Origin: JAEUUM01 sp038326165 | GTDB lineage: Bacteria; Bacteroidota; Bacteroidia; Chitinophagales; Saprospiraceae | Length of the DNA stretch: 12,129 bases | Direction of reading: 5' to 3' | Assembly: GCA_038326165.1 (NCBI GenBank) | Contig: JBBQJT010000073.1 | Coordinates: 1 to 12,129, forward strand | Part shown: piece after piece, positions 1 to 8,119 of the stretch | How positions within the stretch are numbered: position 1 is the stretch's first letter | Layout: every line of letters begins with the position of its first letter | Translations under genes and position numbers: made by a program | The notes under the pieces: generated by a model | Databases searched by the model: none | Told to the model about the DNA's origin: nothing | Seen by the model: only the letters and a program-made list of their open reading frames with translations

Positions 1-3000
1 ATCTACTTGTATGCTATCGCCAGGTAATAATCCACCTACAGGTAGTTCTTGGCCAACATTTAACGTAATTGTAGCATTTACTCCCGCTGCTGTCCAGTCT
101 GCATCGTTCAATGTCATTTGTGACGGTATGTAATCCGTTACAATAATATTGTTCGCAGCTATTGTTCCTTGGTTTACAACTGTGATTCTGAAGTTCACAT
201 CGTCGCCCGGTTCGATTACATAGCTTTGACCTGGTGCCAATTTCTTGTACAACGCTAAGTCAAAAACTTTTGTAATTACTTTCGCCAAGTCGTGATCATC
301 TTCATCTCCTCCATTTTTTCCGTTTCCGTTGATATCATTGTCTACAAGAAGAAGATCATTATTGACATTATCTGGATTTGAATCTATGTCAGTTTGTGGG
401 TTGTTATTGTTGTCAGTTGCGCTGGTTATTTCTGACCAGTTCGTTATTTCTGTATTCGGTGACAATGGACTATTTGCTTTTAGTGTTATATCAACAAATA
501 CGCTTTGACCTGGAAGTAAACCACCAGCTGGCAACTCTTGTCCAATATTCAAAGTTATTGTTGTTTTCCCAGCTACTGCAGTAGTCCAATCAGCATCGTT
601 GAGTGTCATTTCTGAAGGTATATAATCTGTAATTACAACATTATTCGCTGCAATTCCACCTTGGTTTACAACATAAATTCTGAAGTTGACATCATCTCCT
701 GGCTCAATAAATTCTGATTGTCCCGGAGCTAAAACTTTGTACAAAGCAAGATCAAAAACATTTGTAAAAACGTCAGCTGGATCATGGTCATCTTCGTCTC
801 CACCATTTTTACCATCTCCGTTGATATCGTTATCAACCAAATATTTGTCACCATTACTTCCATCTGGAGTTGAGTCTACGTCAACTACTGGATTTCCATT
901 AGCATCAGAAGTTGAACTAATTTCAGCCCAGTTCGTAATTTTCTGATTTGCTGGTAGTGGGGAATTTACTCTTAGTGTGATATCTACTATTACGCTATCA
1001 CCTGGCAATAATCCACCTACAGGTAACTCTTGACCAATATTCAATAAAATAGTGGCGTTTGCTCCTGCAGCAGTCCAATCTGCATCATTCAATGTCATTT
1101 GTGACGGTATGTAATCCGTTACTGTAATATTGTTGGCTGCTATCGTTCCTTGGTTAATTACGCTTATTCTGAAGTTCACATTATCCCCAGGATTAACAAT
1201 TGGATTTTGTCCAGGAGCCAATCTCTTTACTAATGCAAGGTCAAAAGCTTGAACCACAAGTTCTGCTGGATCATGATCGTCTTCATCACCACCATTCTTG
1301 CCATCTCCGTTGATGTCATTATCGACTAAATAAGTATCTGTATTGTTACCATCTGGTGTTGAATCAACATCTGGAACAGAGTTGCCATTCATGTCTGTGG
1401 CAGAAGAAATTTCAGCCCAGTTTATGATTTTAGTATTTGCAACTAATGGAGCTACAACAGTAAATGTAATATCTACATCTACACTTGAACCTGGTACAAG
1501 TCCTCCTATTGGAAGTTCCTGACCTGCATTCAATAGTATAGTTGCATCTGAACCCAATATTGCCCAATCTGGATCAGTCAAAGTCAATTGTGGTGGTATG
1601 TAATCAATTATTCTGATGTCATTGGCAGTGATCATACCTTGGTTGGTAACAGTAATTCTGAAAGTAGCTTGAGAGCCAGGTTGAACATTTGGATTTTGCC
1701 CAGGTGCCAACTTTTTAACCAAGGCTAGGTCAAATGGCTTCACCACAACTTCTGCTGGGTCATGATCATCTTCATCACCTCCATTCTTTCCATTTCCGTT
1801 GATTTCATTATCAGACAAATAGCCGTCATTGGTTCTAATCGCATCTGGAGTTGAATCCACGTCAACCACTGGATTTCCGTTGGCATCTGTTGTCGAATTA
1901 ATTTCCGACCAGTTAACCAATTTGGTATTCGAAGCTAAAACTCCACTTGCTTGAAGTGTTATATCTACTTTCACACTGTCGCCTGGCAATAAACCACCGG
2001 CACCTAATTCTCCACCTATGTTTAATAATAGTGTTGCATTTGAACCTGAAGCAGTCCAATCAGCATCAGCTAGTGTAAAGCCAACAGGTATATAATCAAT
2101 TAATGAAACATTATTTGCTGCGATTAATCCTTGGTTAACAACAGTTATTGTGAAGTTCACATTATCACCTGGATTGATCATAGAAGGCTGACCATTCGCT
2201 AAACGCTTGTACAAAGCCAAATCAAATGGATTCACAACAACTTCTGCTGGATCGTGATCGTCTTCATCTCCACCGTTCTTTCCGTTTCCGTTTATATCAT
2301 TATCAGTGAGGAAGGTATCGTTTGTTTGGTTATTATCAGGTGAAGAATCTATGTCGGGTTGGAATACTCCGTTCAAGTCTTGTGCTTGGCTAATTTCAGA
2401 CCAGTTCACCAATTTGGTATTGGCTGGAAGTGGAGAATTAGCTTTCAAAATAATATTGACTGCTACCGAAGCACCTGGAATTAAGCCACCAACCGGAAGC
2501 TCCTGACCTGTATTCAGCATAATTGTAGCATTGCTACCTGAAGCTGTCCAAAGTGGGTCGTTTAATGTCATACCCACTGGTATGTAATCCGTAATCTGAA
2601 TATTGTTTGCTGGGATTAAGCCTTGGTTGGTAACTGTTATCGTGAAATTCACGTCGTCACCTGGCTGAATCATAGCATTTTGACCATTTGCCAATTTTTT
2701 AATTAAGGCTAAGTCAAAAGGATTTACAACAACCTCTGCTGGGTCGTGATCATCTTCATCACCACCATTTTTTCCATTTCCATTGACCTCATTATCAACT
2801 AAATATTTATCAGTATTATTCTGATCAGGTGTTGAGTCAATATCAACAACAGGATTGCCATTAGCATCCGTTGTGGCGCTAATTTCAGCCCAGTTCACCA
2901 ATTTGGTATTGGCTGGCAGAGGATTTGCAACTCGGAGTGTTATATCAACACTTACTGTTGCTGTTGGAAGCAAGCCCCCTGCTGGTAATTCTTGACCAGA

Positions 3001-3705
3001 ATTTAAAACTATGGTTGCATTGCTACCAGACGCTGTCCAGTCAGCATCATTTAAGGTGAAACCAACAGGTATATAATCAGTTATCTGAATATTATTAGCT
3101 GCAATATCCCCTTGGTTGGTAACTGTGATCGTGAAATTCACATTATCGCCAGGGTTAACCATTGGTGATTGACCATTCGATAGTGCTTTAGCTAAAGCCA
3201 AATCAAATGCTTGGGTATAGATAAATGCTGGGTCATGATCATCTTCATCACTTCCTTGATTTTTAACATTGCCATCAATGTCATTATCAACTAAATATAA
3301 GTCGTTTAATAAGGTATTATCTGGGTCAGAATCAGTATCTGTTCTAACAACACCTAAATCATCAGTTGCTGCACTGATCTCTGACCAGTTTGTAATCTTG
3401 ATTCCAGCTGCAAGTGGTGAATTGAGTGTGAATGTTATATCAACTGAAATAGTTTGCCCAGGCAATAATCCGCCTGCTGGCAATTCTTGTCCACTGTTTA
3501 GCACAATGGTTGTTTTACCACCTACAGCAGCAGTCCAATCGGCATCGTTTAGTGTCAATTCTGAGGGAATGTAATCCGTCACTTGAATATTATCAGCAGC
3601 TATATTTCCTTGATTGATAACATAAACTGTAAATGTCACAAGGGAACCTGGTGCCAATATAGAATCTTGTCCTATTTTTAATTTTTTGTATAAAGCAAGA
3701 TCAAA
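1..3705 (-). repeat. Tandem array of DUF11 units, seven complete plus one partial
   Basis: Units begin, on the minus strand, at 3705, 3207, 2718, 2226, 1734, 1245, 756 and 264. Spacings are 498, 489, 492, 492, 489, 489 and 492 bases, all multiples of three. Each unit has a beta-sandwich-like part (PGDxVNFxITVxNQG, TDYIPxxxTLNDADWT, GQELPxGGLLPG) and a tail with DxDSxPD, YLVDNDINGNGKNGG and DEDDHDPA. The tail resembles calcium-binding Asp-rich loops; calcium binding is inference. Two sub-types occur: most units have GSNATI or similar after DADWT, while the first (3705) and seventh (756) have GKTT. Confidence 0.93.
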
Positions 3706-4548
3706 AATACATTTTCCTTCTTCGATTATTGTTGGACAGCACTGTGAGGTTGGACAATTACCGCCATCTGTTCCAGTAAAAGAGTAAGTCCCAATTTGAT
3801 TTGCGATATAACTTGGAGAATTTGCTCCTGGTATTGCAATACCATTTCTGAACCATTGAATTGCAGTGAGGGTACCGCCAACTAACAAAGTGTATGATTC
3901 TCCTGGGCAAATAGCATATTTTGTATTTAAGTCGCATGGGCTGCAACTTCCTGGTGCAGTTACCAATACATCATGTGTGCATAGGTTGTCCAGATTATCC
4001 GTCAAACTAACGGTTATGTTTCCTGCACTTGCAGATCCATTCTGAAGCGTAAACTTAGTAGGAACACCATAAATGCCTTGGCTTGGTGTTATGGTTCCTG
4101 ATGAAACTGTGACCGTATAGAACGAACCTAAGAAAACCCCAGAAGGGTTCAAATAAAATGTTGTATAGTCATCACTGGGATCATAAGGGCTGTTGTTGTT
4201 GTTACAAACCACATCAAATAAATTAGCATCCTCCAAATCACAAGGTGGCATGAAATTTATAATACTCGGGGACAATTTTGAATTTATAGAATTACCCTGA
4301 CTATTGGCTTGCACCCTTACACTACTGACCTTATTCTTTGGTTTAAAAATCGATGGCCGCCTAGTATCATTACTCGAATTGTATAAATAGCTGATTCCTG
4401 AGGTATTCAGTGTAGAATTGGAATTCTTATGAATAAAAATGTCCGAAGTCTTATTGACCTTGGAACTAGGAACTGGTCTAAATTTCTCAGCAAACAGTGT
4501 AGAAACTGAAAAAGAAAGAATTAAAGAAAACAGTAGAAATCTTTTCAT
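1..4548 (-). CDS. Giant exported DUF11-repeat surface protein (3' end outside window)
   Basis: The frame is open from an ATG at 4548 to the left edge: 1516 codons, no stop. Residues 1-20 (MKRFLLFSLILSFSVSTLFA) are a signal peptide: Lys-Arg, hydrophobic core, Ala before the likely cleavage site. Residues 21-100 are Ser/Asn-rich and low complexity. Residues 103-205 form a Cys-bordered module. Residues 206-270 resemble a bacterial Ig-like domain (CPGESYTLLVGG, then IQWFRNGIAIPGA and GTYSFTG). From residue 282, repeats starting FDLALxK follow every 163-166 residues; each has an NQGxIAANNIxxTDYIP core, as in the DUF11 family, and an Asp-rich tail ending in DEDDHDPA. Such proteins are known as extracellular stalks or adhesins; in Bacteroidota they are often exported by the type IX system. 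A sorting domain would lie at the unseen C-terminus. No -7 promoter motif was recognised upstream. Surface location is well supported; the binding partner is unknown. Confidence 0.93.
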   Translation of the reverse strand, partial: MKRFLLFSLILSFSVSTLFAEKFRPVPSSKVNKTSDIFIHKNSNSTLNTSGISYLYNSSNDTRRPSIFKPKNKVSSVRVQANSQGNSINSKLSPSIINFMPPCDLEDANLFDVVCNNNNSPYDPSDDYTTFYLNPSGVFLGSFYTVTVSSGTITPSQGIYGVPTKFTLQNGSASAGNITVSLTDNLDNLCTHDVLVTAPGSCSPCDLNTKYAICPGESYTLLVGGTLTAIQWFRNGIAIPGANSPSYIANQIGTYSFTGTDGGNCPTSQCCPTIIEEGKCIFDLALYKKLKIGQDSILAPGSLVTFTVYVINQGNIAADNIQVTDYIPSELTLNDADWTAAVGGKTTIVLNSGQELPAGGLLPGQTISVDITFTLNSPLAAGIKITNWSEISAATDDLGVVRTDTDSDPDNTLLNDLYLVDNDIDGNVKNQGSDEDDHDPAFIYTQAFDLALAKALSNGQSPMVNPGDNVNFTITVTNQGDIAANNIQITDYIPVGFTLNDADWTASGSNATIVLNSGQELPAGGLLPTATVSVDITLRVANPLPANTKLVNWAEISATTDANGNPVVDIDSTPDQNNTDKYLVDNEVNGNGKNGGDEDDHDPAEVVVNPFDLALIKKLANGQNAMIQPGDDVNFTITVTNQGLIPANNIQITDYIPVGMTLNDPLWTASGSNATIMLNTGQELPVGGLIPGASVAVNIILKANSPLPANTKLVNWSEISQAQDLNGVFQPDIDSSPDNNQTNDTFLTDNDINGNGKNGGDEDDHDPAEVVVNPFDLALYKRLANGQPSMINPGDNVNFTITVVNQGLIAANNVSLIDYIPVGFTLADADWTASGSNATLLLNIGGELGAGGLLPGDSVKVDITLQASGVLASNTKLVNWSEINSTTDANGNPVVDVDSTPDAIRTNDGYLSDNEINGNGKNGGDEDDHDPAEVVVKPFDLALVKKLAPGQNPNVQPGSQATFRITVTNQGMITANDIRIIDYIPPQLTLTDPDWAILGSDATILLNAGQELPIGGLVPGSSVDVDITFTVVAPLVANTKIINWAEISSATDMNGNSVPDVDSTPDGNNTDTYLVDNDINGDGKNGGDEDDHDPAELVVQAFDLALVKRLAPGQNPIVNPGDNVNFRISVINQGTIAANNITVTDYIPSQMTLNDADWTAAGANATILLNIGQELPVGGLLPGDSVIVDITLRVNSPLPANQKITNWAEISSTSDANGNPVVDVDSTPDGSNGDKYLVDNDINGDGKNGGDEDDHDPADVFTNVFDLALYKVLAPGQSEFIEPGDDVNFRIYVVNQGGIAANNVVITDYIPSEMTLNDADWTTAVAGKTTITLNIGQELPAGGLLPGQSVFVDITLKANSPLSPNTEITNWSEITSATDNNNNPQTDIDSNPDNVNNDLLLVDNDINGNGKNGGDEDDHDLAKVITKVFDLALYKKLAPGQSYVIEPGDDVNFRITVVNQGTIAANNIIVTDYIPSQMTLNDADWTAAGVNATITLNVGQELPVGGLLPGDSIQVD
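3934..4242 (-). repeat. Cys-bordered module, N-terminal copy in the DUF11 protein
   Basis: Residues 103-205 of the DUF11 protein. Landmarks in order: a VCNNNN turn, DDYTTFYLNPSG, YTVTVSSG, a YG pair, a GSASAG turn, VSLTDN, and the end CTHDVLVTAPGSCSPC. The last module of the SprB-type protein (9933-10247) has the same landmarks in the same order: CDNNN, DDFTRFSLNPSG, YSVTVISG, YG, and the end DVTVTNPGPCSNC. I do not know a family name for it. Its all-beta pattern and Cys at both ends suggest a disulfide-capped Ig-like fold, which is inference. Confidence 0.72.
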
Positions 4549-4917
4549 GGTAGATCTAGTTAAAGAATCAGAACAATTTTGATTGTAATTACTTTTTGTT
4601 GCGGTAGAACTAAATGGCTGCAGTATAGGATGCATTTCAGGTAAACTTTAGGAGGTTAGTGTGTTGTTGTTTGTTATAATTGGACTTGTAAAACAAAAAA
4701 AACCAACCCGGCACGCAGCAGAATTAGTAAAGTGAACAATACTCGAGGTTCTAAAACTTAATGTTTTCAAGCGATTGCTAATGTTTGTTATACAAATCGA
4801 ATTAATTTATGACAACAAATATTGAACAAAACCAATGCCATTGACAGTCAAAACCTTATACAATTGTGACAGGGTTAAGACAAGATTACATGCAAGAAAA
4901 TAATTATTTGTACTGAG

Positions 4918-4937
4918 AATTGATTAAATTATCAATT
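4918..4937. repeat. Inverted repeat, 7-bp stem
   Basis: AATTGAT at 4918-4924 and ATCAATT at 4931-4937 are perfect reverse complements with a 6-base loop. There is no T-run, so it does not look like a terminator. It could be an operator or chance in AT-rich DNA. Confidence 0.4.
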
Positions 4938-4950
4938 AATATTCAGTTAC

Positions 4951-4992
4951 TTACACAATTTTAATTACCATATTTAAATTGTATTTGTGTAA
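4951..4992. repeat. Inverted repeat with 8-bp outer arms
   Basis: TTACACAA at 4951-4958 and TTGTGTAA at 4985-4992 are perfect reverse complements around 26 bases. An alternative pairing, CAATTT with AAATTG, lies inside. It sits 13 bases after the 4918-4937 repeat. A regulatory site is possible but unproven. Confidence 0.4.
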
Positions 4993-5046
4993 TTTCATTA
5001 ACAAGAGTCCGAATAATTATGACAAACCCTTTTCAAGCTATTTGCA

Positions 5047-5178
5047 ATGAATATCAATCATTTAAATATTGGTTATGAGCACATTCTGGAAATGCATTTC
5101 CCGAAAATTGACCCGGATAGAACAATTTTAGAGCCCTTACTTTGTATTTGTTATCAAGAAAAAAAATGCTACGACTAA
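5047..5178 (+). CDS. Possible 43-codon small ORF or gene remnant
   Basis: ATG at 5047 to TAA at 5176-5178. The peptide begins MNINHLNIGYEHILEMHF and ends CICYQEKKCYD. Its composition looks more protein-like than most AT-rich chance frames, with charged residues spread and GAG, CTG and CCG codons. A 19-codon frame beginning at 5019 ends at 5078, inside it in another frame, so the two could be halves of one frameshifted gene. I recognise no family and no clear ribosome binding site. Its end abuts the VOC pseudogene. Chance remains quite possible. Confidence 0.22.
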   Translation: MNINHLNIGYEHILEMHFPKIDPDRTILEPLLCICYQEKKCYD

Positions 5179-5182
5179 ACAC

Positions 5183-5592
5183 ATGACTTCTTTTGGTGGA
5201 ACATTTGTAAAAAGCAACAATCCCGAACCACTAAAAAATGGTATGCAAAACAGCTCGACTTCCAAATTGATGAATGTGGAACAACATTTGAATGGCGAAA
5301 TTCAAGGAATCCAGCATCCAGAGGATTTAATGCATGGTCAACATTTTCGAACAATGCAGAATATTTCAGTCCTTCAAAGAAAGATTTTATGCTGAAATTT
5401 AGTGTGAGGAATCTTGAAACCTTATTGGAAGAATAATTAAAGGAAGGCGCAACCGTATTGGATGAAATCGAGTCATTCGAATACGGTAAGTTCGCGTATA
5501 TTATTAATCAAAATGGAAACAAGGTAGAACTTTGGGAAACAAATGATGAAGAATATGATGAAATATTGGGTTCGGCAATTATGAAATCCTAA
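5183..5592 (+). pseudogene. Broken VOC (glyoxalase/bleomycin-resistance fold) gene
   Basis: Conceptual joining gives about 136 residues, normal for a single-domain VOC protein. The frame from ATG 5183 encodes MTSFGGTFVKSNNPEPLK, then must shift in the A-run 5233-5238: one A lost would explain why KWYAKQLDFQIDECGTTFEW continues from TGG at 5239 in another frame. That frame runs through EYFSPSKKDFMLKFSV and NLETLLEE to a TAA at 5434-5436, then resumes with LKEGATVLDEIESFEYGKF and GNKVELWE up to TAA 5590-5592. In relatives the stop position is usually Leu, so TTA to TAA is the likely change. The Glu of NKVELWE is the usual second metal ligand of the fold. The start may once have been upstream, near ATG 5166, if one base was also lost there. 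The recognisable remainder argues for recent decay, or for two sequencing errors. Substrate unknown. Confidence 0.85.
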
Positions 5593-5595
5593 ATT

Positions 5596-7689
5596 TCACG
5601 CCATCAAACTGAATACCAACCAACTACTCAAATAAGCCAATACGCTCATAAAAATCAACTGAATTATTGGCCATTTCCATGTACCCGTTTCACGCCTTAC
5701 AACAGCAATCGTACTCATACATTGCATGGCAAATAAGTAAAAAATCAATAAACTTGCAGCAGTAGCAGGTGTAAATACCTTTTTGCCTGTTTGCGGGTTT
5801 ACCTCTAAAGCCATTCGCTGTCTTATGGTAGCTGGGGCATCTTGTTTTCCGATACTATAAATCGTTGCCATTGTTCCAACAAATACCTCTCTGGCGGCAA
5901 AAGATGTTATCAGTGCAATTCCAATTTTCCAATCAAAGCCCAAAGGCGCAATTACAGGCTCAATCAGTTTGCCCAAATGTCCAGCATAGGAATTTTCAAG
6001 CTTTTTTGCAGCCACAACATGGTCAGATTCATCACCATTTGATCGTGAAATTTTATTAATATTCGAATTGAATTGGAAGGTATCATTTGGTCCGTAACTA
6101 GCCAGAAACCATAAAACGATTGATATTACGACTATTATTTTTCCTGCCTCTTTTACAAAAGAAATGATTTTAATCCACGTCTCCATCAAGACGTTTTTCC
6201 AATTGGGCCACTTATATTCAGGCAATTCCAAAATTAAATAACTGGGTTGGTCAGATTTTAAAATTAACTTGAAAACATAGGCAGATACCAATGCTGCCAC
6301 AACGCCCAATATGTATAAACCAAGTAAAAACAAACCTTGCAAGGTTAGAAATCCAAGAACCCTTTTAGCTGGCACTACAAATGCTATCAGAACTGCAAAA
6401 ACTGGCAACCGCGCAGAACAACTTATCAAAGGAGTTACCATGATGGTGATCAACCTTTCTTTCCAATTGGTAATTGTTCTTGTGCTCATTATAGCTGGAA
6501 TAGCACAGGCTGCACCTGATATCAATGATACAATACTCCTGCCGTTCAATCCAAATCTGCACATCAGTCGATCAAAAAGATAGGCTGCCCTACTCATGTA
6601 TCCCATCTCTTCCAAAAAACCAACTGTTAAAAATAGTATGGCTAGCTGTGGAATAAAAACCAGCACTCCTCCCAGTCCAGCCAAAACACCTTCAGTAAGC
6701 AAATTACTGTACCAAGTGTTAGGCAGTGCATCATGCACATATTTACTCAATAAGGCAATATGATTATCTATAAAATTCATAGGAATTTCAGCCCATGAAA
6801 AAATGCCTTGAAAAATCAAGCCTAAAATACAAAAGAATATAATAGGTCCAATGAAGCTGTGCGTTAATATTTTATCTGCAATAAAAGTTCTATTACCCAC
6901 CTGAACCTGGGGTTCAATGACATACTTAGGCAATATTTCTTCAACTTGTCTGCATCTGCTGAGTATTTCTTCCGCCTCCCATTGAATCAATTGTGATTTA
7001 CTAGGCATTATTATAGAATTCAAGGAATTGAATAATGCCATATTACTTTTTTCAAAAAAATGCAAGTGATGAAGAGCCAAAAGAGCCTGAAAGTCATTCT
7101 TTGTTTGCAACAAATCTTTAATTTTCAAAAGTGCATCCTTGGGAACGGATGATTGAAATGAAATAGGGTATTCTTCCAATAGAGGTTCTGTCAATAATTC
7201 CTCTATTTCATCTAAAAACAAGGTGCTTTTGACTCCTTCCCGAGCAGATAAAGAAATACAAGTAATTCCCAGTGCCTTGCCCAATCCTTGATAATCAATC
7301 TGTAATCCTTTTGATGTAGAGATATCCTCCATATTGCAACACAATAGAATTGGGATTCCCAAATCTCTTAATTGGTGCAGCAAAACCAAATGGCGACTCA
7401 AAGCATTCGAATCGGCAATATAAACTATAGCGTCTGGATAATATTTATGAGTATTGTCACTCATCACTTTTGCTACTACCTTCTCATCATGTGAGGTGGG
7501 GTACAAATTATAACATCCTGGAAAATCGATTAAAAGAGCTGTATCATTTGATGGCAGTTTGAGCTTTGCGTATTTTATGTCAACTGTGATACCAGGATAA
7601 TTTCCTGTTTTTTGACGCAAGCTGGTCAATAAATTAAAAACCGAGGATTTTCCCGAGTTCGGATTACCAATTAATGCAATTTTCTTCAA
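5596..7689 (-). CDS. feoB: Ferrous iron transporter FeoB
   Basis: A 697-residue inner-membrane Fe2+ permease with an N-terminal GTPase domain. Visible G motifs: G1 GNPNSGKSS (8-16), G2 Thr35 in GNYPGITV, G3 DFPG (55-58), G4 NMED (119-122) and G5 SAREG (148-152). A helical spacer follows to about residue 275. The membrane part contains the gate signatures GYMSRAAYLFDR, SGAACAIPAIMSTRT and SCSARLPVFAVL, and near the end AAREVFVGTMATIYS. It is shorter than E. coli FeoB (773 aa) but ends after the last hydrophobic helices and looks complete. The start is TTG at 7689: an in-frame TAG lies four codons upstream, the first Met is residue 76, and G1 falls at its usual distance from the N-terminus. It overlaps the feoA stop by four bases (TTGA), so translation is probably coupled. 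The 3' end faces the VOC pseudogene. Confidence 0.98.
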   Translation of the reverse strand: MKKIALIGNPNSGKSSVFNLLTSLRQKTGNYPGITVDIKYAKLKLPSNDTALLIDFPGCYNLYPTSHDEKVVAKVMSDNTHKYYPDAIVYIADSNALSRHLVLLHQLRDLGIPILLCCNMEDISTSKGLQIDYQGLGKALGITCISLSAREGVKSTLFLDEIEELLTEPLLEEYPISFQSSVPKDALLKIKDLLQTKNDFQALLALHHLHFFEKSNMALFNSLNSIIMPSKSQLIQWEAEEILSRCRQVEEILPKYVIEPQVQVGNRTFIADKILTHSFIGPIIFFCILGLIFQGIFSWAEIPMNFIDNHIALLSKYVHDALPNTWYSNLLTEGVLAGLGGVLVFIPQLAILFLTVGFLEEMGYMSRAAYLFDRLMCRFGLNGRSIVSLISGAACAIPAIMSTRTITNWKERLITIMVTPLISCSARLPVFAVLIAFVVPAKRVLGFLTLQGLFLLGLYILGVVAALVSAYVFKLILKSDQPSYLILELPEYKWPNWKNVLMETWIKIISFVKEAGKIIVVISIVLWFLASYGPNDTFQFNSNINKISRSNGDESDHVVAAKKLENSYAGHLGKLIEPVIAPLGFDWKIGIALITSFAAREVFVGTMATIYSIGKQDAPATIRQRMALEVNPQTGKKVFTPATAASLLIFYLFAMQCMSTIAVVRRETGTWKWPIIQLIFMSVLAYLSSWLVFSLMA

Positions 7690-7934
7690 AATCCAGAACT
7701 AATTTTCTCTATTATTATGGTATTTGCTTCCTCTTTTCTTAAAGCAAGCGCGGTCGATTTGACACGTATGTAAACACTACCTTTCCCACTCTGTTTACGG
7801 ACCAGCTGAACCATGCTGCCAGGAGCCAAACCAAGACAATACATCCGAGGCGCAAGCTTTTGATTTGTAATTAGAATTACTCTTCCAAAACCTAATTCGC
7901 TCAAATCATTGATTGTATATTGGACGCCCACCAA
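7686..7934 (-). CDS. feoA: Ferrous iron transport protein FeoA
   Basis: An 82-residue small SH3-like cytosolic protein that assists FeoB. It has the family pattern: a LSELGFGRV start, RMYCLGLAPGSMVQLVRKQ in the middle, and ALRKEEANTIIIEKI at the end, where the R(K/R)EEA motif is typical. Length is normal (75-85 aa). The start is TTG at 7934, or GTG at 7931 directly after; upstream the frame reaches a TAA at 7971-7973 with no ATG, and other FeoA proteins start about ten residues before LSEL, which fits. It is the first gene of a feoA-feoB operon, 185 bases downstream of cmk, with a palindrome at 7978-7990 as a possible repressor site. Confidence 0.96.
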   Translation of the reverse strand: MVGVQYTINDLSELGFGRVILITNQKLAPRMYCLGLAPGSMVQLVRKQSGKGSVYIRVKSTALALRKEEANTIIIEKISSGF

Positions 7935-7977
7935 GTTATTTTTATTTAGACTGTGTAAATTTAAGACATTTTAAGAT

Positions 7978-7990
7978 AATGAACTTCATT
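7978..7990. promoter_or_regulatory. Candidate operator upstream of feoA (6-1-6 palindrome)
   Basis: AATGAA-C-TTCATT is a perfect 6-1-6 inverted repeat 43 bases before the feoA start. GATAAT at 7975-7980 and ATTATC at 8005-8010 form a wider inverted repeat that partly overlaps it. The one-base spacer resembles the 7-1-7 layout of Fur sites, and feo operons are commonly Fur- or DtxR-controlled. About three such palindromes are expected by chance in 12 kb, so the support is mainly its position. Confidence 0.35.
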
Positions 7991-8024
7991 GTTTCCACAT
8001 TTATATTATCACCGCATTTAGGTC

Positions 8025-8058
8025 TGAGGAAGCTTACAAAGTAATTTTTCACTCCTCA
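8025..8058. other. Possible stem-loop between cmk and feoA
   Basis: TGAGGA at 8025-8030 pairs with TCCTCA at 8053-8058, and TTAC/GTAA nests inside. The 22-base loop makes it weak. It could be a leader structure of feoA or the 3' end of cmk; no terminal T-run follows on the minus strand. Confidence 0.25.
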
Positions 8059-8119
8059 AGGAAACCCTAAGCTATTTGCAGCAATTTTACTAATGGCCTT
8101 TTAAACCATTTGTTTCGAA

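Larger units (their letters stand above)
4549..5046. other. Intergenic region upstream of the DUF11 gene
   Basis: About 500 AT-rich bases with no convincing gene. It must hold the promoter and leader of the minus-strand DUF11 gene, but I find no TAnnTTTG -7 element in the 250 bases before the ATG. Two inverted repeats occur at 4918-4937 and 4951-4992. A short plus frame of 19 codons starts at 5019 (MTNPFQAICNEYQSFKYWL) and overlaps the next frame. Confidence 0.5.

Noticed and set aside
3269..3574. Plus-strand open frames across the DUF11 gene (also 686-946 and 2306-2506)
   Set aside because: They recur at equivalent places in the repeat units and are antisense shadows of the minus-strand coding frame.
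1..3705. CRISPR array or other short-repeat locus
   Set aside because: The periodicity is about 490 bases, in frame, diverged, and codes for protein domains.
5183..5395. A genuine 70-residue protein from ATG 5183
   Set aside because: Past residue 18 it is the wrong frame of the VOC relic; the neighbouring frame carries the family motifs.
6311..6583. Plus-strand frame inside feoB
   Set aside because: It is antisense to conserved membrane motifs of FeoB; its hydrophobic stretch mirrors the transmembrane codons.
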